From contig CADCSX010000005.1 of the NCBI GenBank assembly GCA_902805475.1, positions 1,313,501 through 1,377,500 of the forward strand: a DNA stretch of 64,000 nt, read 5' to 3'. Shown piece by piece: positions 49,264 to 63,665 of the stretch. Under the pieces are notes generated by a model. It ran no database searches and was not told where the DNA came from. It worked only from the letters and a program-made list of their open reading frames with translations. This DNA is from Entonaema liquescens. Taxonomy: Eukaryota > Ascomycota > Sordariomycetes > Xylariales > Xylariaceae. The translations under genes and the position numbers were made by a program. Positions within the stretch are counted from its first letter, which is position 1, and every line of letters begins with the position of its first letter.

Positions 49264-49626
49264 TAATATATATTTATATATTAATTTATTATAATTTTTT
49301 ATATTTTATTAATTTATTATAATTATTTATATTTTAATATTTATTTATATATTAATCTTTTATATTTTAATATATATTTATATATTAATCCGTTATAATC
49401 CATTATAATTATTTATATTTTAATATTTTTTTACATATTAATTTTTTATATTTTAATATATATTTATGTATTAATTTATTATAATTTTTTATATTTTATT
49501 AATTTATTATAATTATTTATATTTTAATATTTATTTACGTATTAATTTTTTATATTTTAATGCGTATTTACATATTAATTTATTATAATTATTTATATTT
49601 TAACATATATTTACTTATTTATATAT
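49264..49626. repeat. AT-rich tandem minisatellite
   Basis: Repeated TATATTTTAATATTTATTTA-like units of about 30 bp alternate with TTATTATAATTATT units. The copies are diverged. Confidence 0.6.
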
Positions 49627-49800
49627 TTAATTTAATTTATTTTTATATTATATAATTTATTAAAAAATATTTTTACATATTTGAATTTTTATTTTTTTAT
49701 TATATATTTAAATATATTTAATAAATATATGAAAAATTAATAATTAATAATTAATTTTTAAAAAAACTTTAATTACAATAATATAATTATAAAAAGTTTT

Positions 49801-50000
49801 AATTATAAATTAAAAATTTTAAATAAACTTTAATTATAAATTAAAAGTTTTAAATAAATTTTAATTATAATATAAAAGTTTTAAATAAATTTTAATTATA
49901 AATTAAAAACTTTAAATAAACTTTAATTATAATATAAAAATTTTAAATAAATTTTAATTACGGGTTAAAAGTTTTAAATAAACTTTAATTATAATTTTAA
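49801..50000. repeat. 31-bp tandem array
   Basis: AATTATA recurs at 49801, 49832, 49863, 49894 and 49925, with diverged forms at 49956 and 49987, an exact 31-bp period. The unit core is TTAAAAGTTTTAAATAAA. About 6.5 copies. Confidence 0.85.
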
Positions 50001-53000
50001 AATTATATAATATATAATAATTAATTATATATATTTTTAAATTTATTTTTAATTATTTTAAAAAAAAAAATTTTTTAAATTTTTTTTAAATTCCTTTTTT
50101 AATATTTCTTTAAAAATAAAATTATTAATATTTTTATTTATTAAAATCTTTAAAATAATTTAAATATTATTATATATTAACGTGGTTAAATTAATTTTAT
50201 TAAAATTAAAAATTTTTAAATTTATTTATTATTTAAAATAAAATATTTTAATATATTAATAAATATAAATAATTATTTTTTAACAATATTTTTTAATAAT
50301 TTTATTAATTAAAGATTAATTAAATTTATAAAATAATAAATAAATAAAAATATTTTTTAAAAAAATTTTTTATTAATTATTAAATTTTATTTTATTTATT
50401 AAATTTAATTTATTTAAATTAATTTTTAATTTTTTAATAAATTTATTAAGTTTTATAATATATATTTTTATAATATCATTTTTATAAAAGTAAAAATTTT
50501 TTTATAATTTATGTTAAAAACGGTAATAAAATTATAATGCGTTATTATAATTTAAAAAAAATTTATAATAATCGTATATTTTAAAATTTATAAGTATTTT
50601 AAATATTATTTAAATATTAATAAGTTACTTATGTAATGTAATGCTTTTTTATTATTATATTTTCTTTTTTTTTTTTTTAATAATTTAATATTAACAACCG
50701 TATCGTTCCGCATTATTAATAATAAAATGGAACCGGTTATTTTTTATTATAAATGGTTTAATATAATTTAAAATATATTTTTTTAATTAACATTATTATT
50801 ATTTAATAATTATTATATATAAATTATATAATTTTTTTATAATTATAAATTCGTTTATAATTATTATATATATAATTTTTTTAAATATTTAATAAATATA
50901 TATTATAATAAAAAATATTAATATTTAATTAATTTTTAAAACTTTTAAACAAAAATAAATAAATTTAAAAAATTTATTAATAATTTATAAATTTATTATT
51001 AATATATATATAATTATTTAATTAATTTTTTTATATAAAAATAAAATTATTAAATTTTTATTTTTTTAATTAAAAATAAATATTATATAATTGGGTTTAT
51101 TATAATACGAAATAATTATAAAAATTAATAATAATAAATTTTAAAAATAATTTAACATTATTTATAATTTATAAAAATATATTTTATATTTATATTAAAT
51201 ATTTTTAATATTATTATATATAAATATATAATTATAAATAAAATAATATTCGGTTAAAAAATCAATTTTAATATAATTATATATATTAATTTTAATAATT
51301 TAAATAAATTATTATTAATATTTTAATTTTAATATATTAAAAAGTTTAAAATTAAATAATTAAAATTTATATGTAAAAAAAAATAAAAAAAAAATATAAT
51401 AATCTTTAATTTAGTAATTTATTTATAAAATTAAATTATTAAATAATTATTATAATTATTTAATATTAAAAAATATTTTTTATTAAGGTTTTTTAATATT
51501 ATATATTAATTAAAATATTTAAATTAATTTAAATTAATTATATTATTAATTTAACCATTTTTATTAATAATTAATATTATATCGTTAATTAATTTATTAA
51601 ATATTTAATTTTTTAATATTTAATAATTAAATAAAATTAAAAACGGGATTATTATTATTTTTATAATAAAATAAATTTTAATTATTGTAATAAATATTTT
51701 AAAATTAAAATTAATTAAATAAAGTTTTGGAAAATTATTTTAAATTTATAATTATATTTTATTTAAATAATTAATTTTTATATTAATATTATTTATATTA
51801 TATATATATTAAAATTTAATATAATAATTTTATTATATTTAACGTAATTTATTAAATTAATAAATAATAATAATAATATTATAAATTAATTTATAAATAA
51901 TTAACATTAATTAACTTTAAATTTACTTGAAAATATAATAATTTTATTTTAAAAATTAAATTACTTATTATTATTAAATATGTTTAAAATGGAAATATAT
52001 ATTATAATTAAATAAAATAATTTAATTAATAATATATTAAATAATATTTACATTAATATAATAATTAATTTTAATTAATTAATAAAATTATATGTAAAAA
52101 ATCATTTCTTAAAAATTGGTAAAAATAATATTATTATTATTATTTTTATTACAAAAATAAAATTTATTATATTAATTTAAAATACATTTATATAATGCGT
52201 TAAAATATTTAATAACATTTTTAACCGATTTAAATTAATTTTCGGAAAAAATTTAAATTATTAACTAAATTTTAATTTTAATAAAATCATTAAAAACTAT
52301 AATAAATAAAATAAAAATAATAAATAAAAAAATAAAAATAATATTAATTAAAATTAAAATAAAAATATTAATTATTACTTTAAACATTATAATAACCTTA
52401 AGGTTATTTATATTATTAATATATAAAAAATATTAATAAAATATATAATTTATAAATAAATAATAATAATTAATATTAAATATAAATAAAAAAAAATAAT
52501 TAAAGTTTTAACGTTAAATATTATAATTTATATAATTTTTTAAAATTTTTATAATTTTATTTTAATTATTATATATATATATTTTATTAATATTAATAAT
52601 TAAATTTATTATGTAAATTACGTAAATTATTTTAAATATTCCAAATAAAATAATATTAATAAAATAAAAAAAAATAATTTGAAATAATAATATTTAATAA
52701 AAATAAAAAAAGTAAAACGTTAAAGAAATATATTTTATATTAATAATTATAAAATTAAAATTTAAAATTTTATTATTATTTAAATAAATTTATAAAATTA
52801 ACTTTTAATTAAATTATATTAAATAAATATTATTAATAAAATTTAAAATATAATAAATTTTATAAAAATTATTAAAAATAAAATATAAATATATTTTATT
52901 AAAAAGGTTATTTATTTTATTTTATTTTAATTTTATATTTTTTTATTTTTATTTTTTATATTTTTTAAAACTTTTATTTTTATAATTTTTTCGTTAAATA

Positions 53001-53480
53001 TAATAATATATTTTTTAAATATAATAATATTTTTATTATAATTTAAATTAAAATATTTAATTAATATAAAAAAATACCTTTTAAAATTATTAAATTTTTA
53101 TATTTTAAAATTCTTTTTAATATTTAATAATTATATATTAATTCCTTATTATATAATATTTTATATTATTAAATATAAATTTAAAAAATTTTTAAATAAA
53201 AATAAAGTAAATTTTTTAATATATTAAATATAATAAATAAAATTTTAAATTAATATATTAATAATTTATTAATAAATAAAAAAAATAAAAGAAATTTTTG
53301 ATTTTTCGTAACATAATATTGCGAAAAATTAATAATAATTTATTAAAAATAGATAATTATAATATTTAAAAAGCTACAATAGTTTCACATCGTAATTGCG
53401 ATGGCAACGTTATTTAAAAGCGTTAATATTAAAATAGTGGTAAAAAATTCAACGCGTAACGTATTTGAATTAATTATAGT

Positions 53481-53481
53481 A

Positions 53482-53512
<31 letters not shown>
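53481..53512. repeat. (AAT)n run
   Basis: About ten AAT units at the left edge of the A-biased section. Such runs can be tails of LINE-type elements. Confidence 0.8.
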
Positions 53513-53517
<5 letters not shown>

Positions 53518-56500
53518 TTGAAAAAAAAATAAATAAATAAAAAAAAATACAAAAAAATAATTATAGCATTATTTAAAATATTAATAAATTTAATACGTAA
53601 AAAAAATAAAGTAAAAATTAATAAATTAAAAACGTAAATTATCAAAGTAATGGGGAAAAAAAATATAATGTTTACACATCGTTTAAAAAATAGAAACAAA
53701 ACAATAATACGTTAAATTAACCGTATTCGAAAATATAAAAAAGGAAATAAAAGAAATAAAAATAAAAATTTTAGGAAAGATAAATATTATTAGAACCCTT
53801 TAAAGCCCGTAAGCGGCGAGACAATTGTAGGTAAATGTAACAACCACAAACGGCTAAATCTAAAATAACATAATAATAGTTTTATTATAAAAAATAAAAG
53901 AAATTATTATTAAAAGAAGTTTAACGAATTTAAAAATAGTTAAAAGAATATTAAAAAAGATAATAAAGGTAATTAATTAAGTTTTAAGAAAATAAAAAAC
54001 GATAATAATGTATAAGTTCCGAAATGGAATTATTACGGTTATATTTTAAAAAAACGTAAAAATTTATAAATAAGAAAAATAAAAATGGATAAAAGAAATT
54101 TTCGAAAATTAAATTATAAACGTTAACCAATCCTTTACTTTTATAGTAAAAAGCTTTAAAGTGGATAAATTACAAAACGCGTATATTAATCTCGAAAAAT
54201 TATTAATAAATATTAAAGTAAAAAATTATTAAAATATTAAAAGTTTAAAATTAATATATTGTAAAAAAAAAAAAGTTAAATACGTAATGTTAATTATAAA
54301 AATAATTTTATTAAAAATAATAAAAACTTTATGTAATAATAAATTATTTTAAAAAGTAAAGTTTTTTTAATACGAACTTTTTATAAAAAATGCGAAAATA
54401 AAATAATATTATAAATATTACAGTTTTAATTATATAATGAAATATTACGAACAATAAGTAAAATGTAATAAATATGTAAAGGTAACGTATGAAAAAAGAA
54501 AATAAAATTATATAAAAAAGATTAAGTATAAAAATTGTAACGGCTTTTACTCGGTTTAAAATAAAAATTGTAATAAAATAAAAAAAGTAAAAAAAAAAGT
54601 AAAAGAAGTGTATATACATAGATTACGATAATTTAAGAAGAAAAAAAAATCCGAATATTTCTTAAGCGTAATTTATATTACTTATAATAGTTTTACGTTC
54701 GTAATATTTAAAAAAATAGAAAAAAAAAACCTTTTAAAAAATAAGTTAAATAACGTTACAAATTCGGAACTATTTTTTTTAACTTTAAAAACGTTTAAAA
54801 AAAGGAGATTTAAGAAAATGGTGTATATAATAAATATATTGAAAATAACGTATATTTTTTCGATGTTATTTTTAATATTAATAATAACGTTTAAAGCCGG
54901 GTTAATTTTGTTTAAGTAAATAGTTTATACGTAAAAATAAAACGATATATAATTTTTTAAAAATATATAATAATAAAAATAAAAATAACATATTAAAACA
55001 TAATATAAAATAACGAAATATTATTTTAAGTTTTAAAAATATAGAATAATTTGAATTTAGTTGCGGTGTAAAAATTATAATTTGTAAAAAAGAAATTATA
55101 TAATTTGTTAATTAATAATTATAAAATAATATAAAATGGATTAAAATGTGTTATGTTATATATAGTTAAAATTATAAATAGTATAAAATGGATAAGCGAA
55201 GTGGGATATAATTAAGTAATATATAAGTTATATATTAAACGTGGAATAATAATGGTATAAAATGTTTATATAAAATTAAAAAAAATAATAAAATATAATT
55301 TTTTTTTAAAGATAGATAATAAAAAAAGAAATAGGAAATATGTTATAATAAGGGATTTTAATATATATTACTTTATTTAAGATAAAAAAAATAGAATAAT
55401 AAATAATTTAAATATTTTATTAAATTTAATGAAATGATAATAATTAAATTTAATTATAATAAAAGGTTAATTTATAAAAATAATAAAGAATTAAAAAAAT
55501 TTAATAATTAATTTAATGTAGGTAAATATAAAAATATTATATATAATATTTTAAAAATTAAATTAAATAAAATTAAATTATAAAATATAATTAATCGAAA
55601 TTATTATAAAAAGTATTTGGAATAAACCTTATAAATTTTATAAAAAATGTAAAAGATAAATATAAAAAAATTTTAATTTAATAATAGTAAAAGTAAAAAT
55701 AAAAAAATTATTAATATTAAAATTTTTTTTAAATTTTAAGAAATTAAATTTTTATATTAATTATATAATAAAAAAATTTTAAAAAATAATAAATTTAATA
55801 ATATTAAAATAAAAAATAATTTTATTTATAATAATTAAATAATGGATTAAATAAATTATTAAAATAAAAAAAAAAACCTTATATAAAAAAAAGAAATAAT
55901 AAAATATAAAAATAATATAAAATTAAAAACGAAACGTTAATATAATAAAAGCGTATTATAAAGTAATATAAAAAATAAAAAAAGTTTAATAATAAAAAAT
56001 AGTAATAAAAACGTTAAAAAATAATAAATTTTTATAAAAATTAAAAAAATAAACTCGATTTAAAAATTAATAAATTAATATAGAAAATAAGATTATTTTA
56101 ACGTTAAAAAAAAATATAAATAAATAATTATAAATAATTATTTATATATAAAAAATAAATATATTTTAAATAAAATTTTTCTTAAATTTAAATTTAAATT
56201 TAATAAATATAATTTTTAATAAGATGTTTAATAAAAAATTTATGGTTGATGATTATGTAAAATAAAAAACGGTTGAAAATATGTTAATAGTTATAAAGAA
56301 ATAAAAAATTTTAAAAGAAAATAGGATATTAATAAAATTTTTATATAAATATAATAAATTATTATTTAAAGTTATTATAATAATAATAATAAATAATTTT
56401 TATTATAAATATTATTTAATAAAATTTTATATAGTAATAATTATTATATTATTTAAATTAAGGAAAATTAAAAAAAAAAAAATATTTTTAAATATATATA

Positions 56501-59500
56501 AATTAATAATATTATTAAACATTTTAAAAAAAATAATAAAAAAGATAATAATGTTATAAATAACGTTTATAACAGAAATAAATAATGTTTTTTTTAAAAG
56601 GTAAATAAGTAATAAAAAATATAAATTAATAAAAATAATTATTAAAATAATAACGGAAATAATATATTTAATATAAAAAAACGAAATAAAAATGTTATTA
56701 TTATAATTTAATATAATAAAGATATTTAATTATATTATTTTAAAAAAGTTATTATATATTTTTAAAAAAAAAAAATTTTTTAAGTAAATAATAAAATAAA
56801 TTAAAAATTATTTAAAAAATAAAAAAATATAATTAATATTTAAAAATAAATTTAACTTAAAAATAAGTTTTTAAGTAAATATTTTATAAAAGTTTTTGCT
56901 ATTTTTTATTTTATTTATTTTATATATATTAATATTTTATAAAAAATTAAAAAAAAATAAGATATTTATAATTAATTTTATAAATAATATAAATTTAATA
57001 ACGGTAAGTTTAAATATTAAAAAAAATTATAAAAAATTAAAAAAAATATATTTTAAGTGCGTTTAATAGGTAAAATGATACGAGATAATTTTTATTTTTT
57101 AAAAAAATAAATTAATATATTTTATTAAAGTATATAAATTAAATAAAAATGTAATATAATTAAAAAATGTAATAATAAAATTAATAAAAAACGTAAAATT
57201 TTTAAAAGTTTAATTAAATAGGAAATTAAAGTAAATAAAATATTTAAAAATAATTAAAGTAAAAATGGAAAAATAATGATATACTTTTTTAAAATTAATA
57301 ACATTTATATAAAAATATAATTTTTTAAAAATAAAGGAAATATATATGAAAATTATAAAAAACATTATAATATATAAAGTAATTATATGGTATATATTAA
57401 ATAGAAGAGGTAAAATAAATAAAATAATAATAAAATTAAAAAAAATATAATTAATTTATTTTTAAAAAATAATAAAAGTATATAAAATAATATTAATTAA
57501 ATATATAAAAAATAAAATAAAATGTTTTTTATTAAATTTATACTTAAATAAAAAAGTAATTAAATTTAAAAAGAGAAATAATAACAAGAATAATTTTATA
57601 GAAAGGATAAAAAGGAAAATTTAAAAATGGTTTTAAAGATTATAAATATAAAGTTAAAATTTAATAAAAAAAAAGCGGGGCAAGTTATAAAATTTCCTTA
57701 TTATTACCTTAATAAAGAGATTAAAAAAAGATTTACGTGTAAAATAAAAATAGGTTAAGTTATAAAAAAAAGGTAATCTTTTAAAAAAAACAATGTTATA
57801 AGTATAAAAAACGAAATAAAATTAAAAATATATTTAAAATATAATTATATTAAAATTTTTATTAAAAAATAAATAATTAAAAAAAATTTATTAGTTATTA
57901 AAAAAATATAAAATTTTAATATTAATTTAAATACGTATAAAAAAAATAAAATTAAAAGTATTTTTATTTAAATAAAAAATATTAAAAATAAAAACGTTAC
58001 AATATTAATATAAATAAAAAGAAATAACGTATTATATAATAATAAAATATATAAAATTTACGATTTAAAAAGAAAAATTATATAATAAATTAATACTAAA
58101 AACGTTTAAATTATAATATAATTATAAAAAAGTTATAAAAAATAATAAAAAAATAAATTAAATCATATAATAATTTTTAAAATTAAAAATATTATTAATA
58201 TATAAATTAATAATTAATTTAATAAAAAAAAAAAAAACCTAAAAACTTAAATTTAAAAAAACTTTAATAAAATTTTAATGGATATAAATAAAAGAAAATA
58301 TATATAAAGTTATTATAATAAAACCATAAAAATAAATTAATTACAATTTTTTTATACTAAATATAATTTATTATTTAATTTTAAAAAGATTATTATTATT
58401 ATTAAATAATTTATTAATAATAAAAAAAATATTATTTTTAAAAAAATTATTACCTTTTTTAATTTTAAAATTATTAAAAAATTCCTTAATATTATTGTTT
58501 TTATTATTACCATTAATATTTTTAGTAATTTTAAAATTTTTAAAAATTTTAATAATTTTAACTTTAACTTTTTTATTTTTTTTATTAAATTTTTTATCCA
58601 ATTTATTAAAAAATATATTATTTAATTCCTTTTTTTTGAAATTATAAAATTTAAAAAATTTAAAATAAATAAAGAACTCCTTAAGAAAAAAAAGGTATTA
58701 AGCTATGATAATATGGGTATATTTCTTATTAAATTCCTTAATAAATATAATAAAAACCTTGTAATAAAACATACGTTTTATAGTAATTTATTAAATAAAT
58801 TTATAATTCTTAGGTAAGAATTAAGGTAAAAAAGCAATTATTCATTTAAAAACCTAAAATAAAAAGTTAATAATAATAAAAAAAGGAAAAAGAAATAAAT
58901 AAAAAATAATAAAAATTAATTTTATTATAATTAAAATAAAAATATAAATTGAAAATTATATCATATTAATATTATAATTAAACATAATATTAATTACAAT
59001 TTAAATAATTAATAATTTTAAAATTATATTATTTTATAATTATAATAAATTTGTAAATAAATTATTTTATAATAATTATAAAACGTAATTAAATTATATC
59101 CGAAATTTAGTAACGAAAAAATATTATTTTAAAGTGAAAATTAAAAAATATTTAATTTTAAATATTATTAAAAAAAGTTAAAAAAAAAATCATGAAACGT
59201 ATTAAAGTTTCGAAGTTTTTAATTATTTTATTTACCCTTTAAAAATATAATTAACGTAAATAAATTTATAAAAGGTATAAGGAAAATATATTAAAATATA
59301 TTTTATAATAACTTTAATATAATAATAATAAATATATTAATTAAAGAAAATTATTAAATAATTAAAACGAAAAAGAAAATTTAAATTATAATTGTATTAA
59401 AAATAAATTAAATAAAAATAAAGTATATAAAAATAAAAATAATAATAATAATTAAAATATTTAAAAAAGTATATAATTTTAAGGCGTAATAAATTTATTA

Positions 59501-60118
59501 TTAAATTTGTTATTATTATTGTAATAAAAAAGTTAATGGTAAGATATAATAATAAATAAAAAATTAAAAATATAAAATTTAAATAAAAATAAATTTAAAT
59601 AAAAAAAATGATAAAATTAAAAAAAAAATATTAAAAAAAAAAAAAAAGGAAATAATAATTTTATAATATGTGTTAAGTAAAATTATGTTTATTAAAGGTA
59701 TTATTATTATATATTATTAATAAAATAATTATTATATTTTACGTAAAAAATAAAGCGGAAATGAAACCATTTATAATTTAGTGAAAGTTAATATATTAAA
59801 AAATAATAAAAAAAGTTGTTTAATAAAAATAATAAGATGATTATTAAATAAAATATAAAAATATAATAAGGATAAATTATATGGAAATGATAAAAATAAT
59901 TTTATATAATTAAATATATTATTTAATTTATTAAAGTAATAAAATTTTAATAAAATATAATAGTGTATAATATAAGCGTGTAACGAAGATTAAAAATAAA
60001 TAGAAGTGGATTAAATTTTTTTTAATAAAAATATAATTTTTACCCGAAAATTTATTAAAAAATAATATTAATAATATTTTAATTATAATAAGTTAAATAT
60101 ATAAACGTAATAAAGTAA

Positions 60119-60143
60119 AAATAATAATAATAATAATAATAAT
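60119..60143. repeat. (AAT)n run
   Basis: Eight AAT units at the point where the A bias of the plus strand ends. Confidence 0.8.
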
Positions 60144-61584
60144 ATATTAATAATTTTAATTTTTTTATATATAATTTTTATAAATTTTTATATTATAAAA
60201 ATTAAAATATATATTAATTAATAAATATAAAAAAAAACCATATTTTATAATAAAAAAATTAATTAAATATAAAATAAAATAAATATTTTATATATAATAA
60301 TAAAAATTAAAATTTTTATTTTTTTAATTTATTAAAAAAAAAGTTATTAATTTAATAATATATTTAATAAATAAATTAAATTTTTTTTAATAAAAAATAA
60401 TAAAAATTATTATTATTATAAAATTTAATTATTTATAATAATTAATAATATCATTATTATAAAACTTATAATATTTTTAAAATTATTAAAAATAATATTT
60501 TTATATATTATTAAAAACATAAATAAAAAATAAATATTATATTATATTTTTATATTATTAAATAATTTTTATTTTTATATATTATTTATTATTTTTTTAA
60601 TTTTTTTATTAATTTAAGTAAAAAGTTTTTATATTAATTAATAAAAATTTTATAATTTTATTAAATTTATTTTTAATATATAATTTTAGAAAATTAATAT
60701 TATTAATATAATAAAAAAAATAAAAATATAATATATAAATTTATTATTTTAAATTTTATTATTTTAAATTTTAAAATTTAAAACATTTTATAAATAATTT
60801 ATTATAAAAATAAAAGTTTTTAATAAATAGGAAATTTTTAATAATAATAAATCCAATTTAATAATGTTAAAAATATTAAATTATATAATTATTTTATTTT
60901 TTTTTAATTGATAAATATTCGTTTTTTAAGTAAAAAAATATAATATATTAATAAATACGTTTAAAGATTTTTTAAATAATATCGGAATTTTACGAAAAAA
61001 ACGGGATTAAATTTATATTATATTATTAATATAACGGACATTATTACGTTAAGATTTTTTTATTTCGTTTTTTAAAAATTTACGCATTGTTATATATAAC
61101 ATAAACTTGTTTTTAATTATAAAAATAAAAAAACGATTAAAATGAGTAAATAAAACCATGGTAATGGTAAAAAAAAAACAATAAAAAATAATATAAATAA
61201 ATATAAAATTTATGTAAAATAATAAAATTTTATTAAATTAATATAATTTTTTATAAAAAAATTTATAAAAACATAAATTAATAATTAATATTATATATAA
61301 ATATAAAGTTTTAATTAATATAATAAATATATATTTAAATTTTAATTAATATAATTATAAAAAATTAAATAACATTATAAATAAATTAATAAAAAAAGTT
61401 TATATTTTTATTTTAATTATTAAAAATATTAAATATTTAAACCATTAATATTTTCATAACGTAATTATTTTTAATTTTTGCAAATTTTTATAAAAAATAA
61501 AGTTTTTTAATTAAATAATATTATTATTAAAATTAATAATAAAATTATAAAATTAATAAATATATTTTTATTTTATTTTCGAGT

Positions 61585-61750
61585 TTTTTAAAAACCTTTA
61601 ATATTATAATTTTTAATTAATTTTTAAAAACTTTTAATATTATAATTTTTAATTAATTTTTAAAAATCTTTAATATTATAATTTTTAATTAACTTTTAAA
61701 AACCTTTAATATTATAACTTTTAATTAATTTTTAAAAGCTTTTAATATTT
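61585..61750. repeat. 36-bp tandem array
   Basis: About 4.6 copies of a 36-bp unit with core TTTTTAAAAACCTTTAATAT. Read on the minus strand the unit aligns with the 31-bp unit at 49.8-50.0 kb. Confidence 0.8.
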
Positions 61751-62394
61751 ATTTAAAATTTTTAATAATTAAAAATTTTTTTATAAAATATAAATTTATT
61801 TAAGTAATTTTTTAATATTAATTTTATTATACCGTAATTATTAAAATTATAAACGTTAAAAATAAAATCATATAAATAAACATTAAATTAAATTAAATAC
61901 AAATATAAAAGAATTTTATAAATAATATTATTTATTTTTACTTAAATAATTTAATTATTTTATTTTATTTCTTTATATATTTATTAAATTTAATTAAATA
62001 TAAAATATAATATTAATATTTTTTATACACGCAAAAATATTTTAATAAATTTATTTATATATTAAATTTTAAAAACTAATTTATAATTATATATATTAAC
62101 TTTTATTTTATATAATTAAAAACTTTATTATAATTTATAAAATTTTAATTAAATTTTTTTTTTTTTTATTTTAAATAATATATTATATTTTTAACCATTT
62201 TATTATTAAATAATAATTAATTATTAAAATATATATTTTAATATATTATTTTATAATAAATATAAAATTATTTTTTTAAAAACTTTTTATACGTATAAAA
62301 AATTTCAATATTATATTTTCAATTTAATGATATTTGGTAATTATATAAAAAAATGGTATAAAAATAAATTGTAATTATAATGGGTAATTACATA

Positions 62395-62482
62395 TTTATA
62401 ATATTATAATTATTTAAATTATAATAAATATTTATATATTTATAATATTATAATTATTTAAATTATAATAAATATTTATATA
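62395..62482. repeat. 44-bp tandem duplication
   Basis: TTTATAATATTATAATTATT starts at 62395 and again at 62439, followed by a further diverged copy. Confidence 0.7.
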
Positions 62483-63605
62483 TTTTAAAAATATTATAAT
62501 TATATTTATTATAAATATTTATTATAATAATTATAATTATATTTATTAAAATATGTATTTATATATATAATTATAATTTATAATTTAAAAAATTTTTATA
62601 AATATTAATAAATGATTATAATTAATTTATTTTATTTATGAATTTAAATATGTTACGTAATAAAGTTTCTTATTTATTATTAATAATTTTGTTATTTTTT
62701 TTTTTAAAAAAACGGTTGTTATATATATTATTACCTTTTTTTTTTTTTTTATAATAAATAACGTTGTTAATTTATTTTTAAAATTAATTCGAACGCCGGC
62801 CCACTTTTATTTAAATATAAATTTATATAAATCTATATAATAAATTATTTTTAAATTAATAATAATAATTATAAACTTTATTAATATAAAAATAAAAAAT
62901 AAAATAAAAGTAAAAAATAAAATAAAAATAAAAAACAAAACGGGCATTAATTTAAATATTAATATTAATATTAATGAAATTATTAATCTTTAATTAATAT
63001 ATATATATAATATATTATATTATTAAAAATTTTATATATTTACAAAAAAATAACGTACCTCGTTATTATTATAATAATAATAAACATAAATATTATTTAT
63101 TAAATTAATATTTTAATTTAATATTATTATTAAAAATATTACGTATTTTTACCATAAATTATAACTGTTTACGTATTAATTACATTAATAATTATTAATA
63201 TGTAAATGGTTATAAATTTAAATATATAAAATTAAAATATTTTTTAAATTTATATTAATTATATTTTAATATAATTATATATTATAAAATTTATAATTAT
63301 TTTATTGATTAATGATTAAAAAGATTTTAATATAATTAATATAATAGTTATTTTTTTTAAATTAACGGTGGGAAAAAAAATTTAATAAAAAAAAAATATT
63401 ATTATAAAAAAAACGCGGGAAAATAATAATGTAAATGTAAGTTTTTTAAACCGTTTTCCATATAATTTAAAAAGTTATATATTTGTTAATTATATAAACA
63501 TATTTTATAATATATATAATTATGAATAAATATATATAATGGAATATTTTTTTTATTAAAATTAAATATATTTTAAATATTATATTTACAAATTATTTTA
63601 ATTAT

Positions 63606-63607
63606 AA

Positions 63608-63642
<35 letters not shown>

Positions 63643-63665
63643 GTAATGGTAATGGTAATAATAAT
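63606..63665. repeat. (ATT)n and (TGGTAA)n run
   Basis: About eleven ATT units are followed by TGGTAA repeats; the GG-bearing hexamers have kept their G despite the surrounding loss. Confidence 0.8.

Noticed and set aside
49801..50000. CRISPR-like array
   Set aside because: The 31-bp units are contiguous tandem repeats without spacers, in a fungal genome.
53385..54619. Phe/Ile/Leu-rich minus-strand frames resembling membrane proteins
   Set aside because: Any T-rich strand encodes Phe, Leu and Ile; the frames have no ordered motifs and lie in RIPed DNA.
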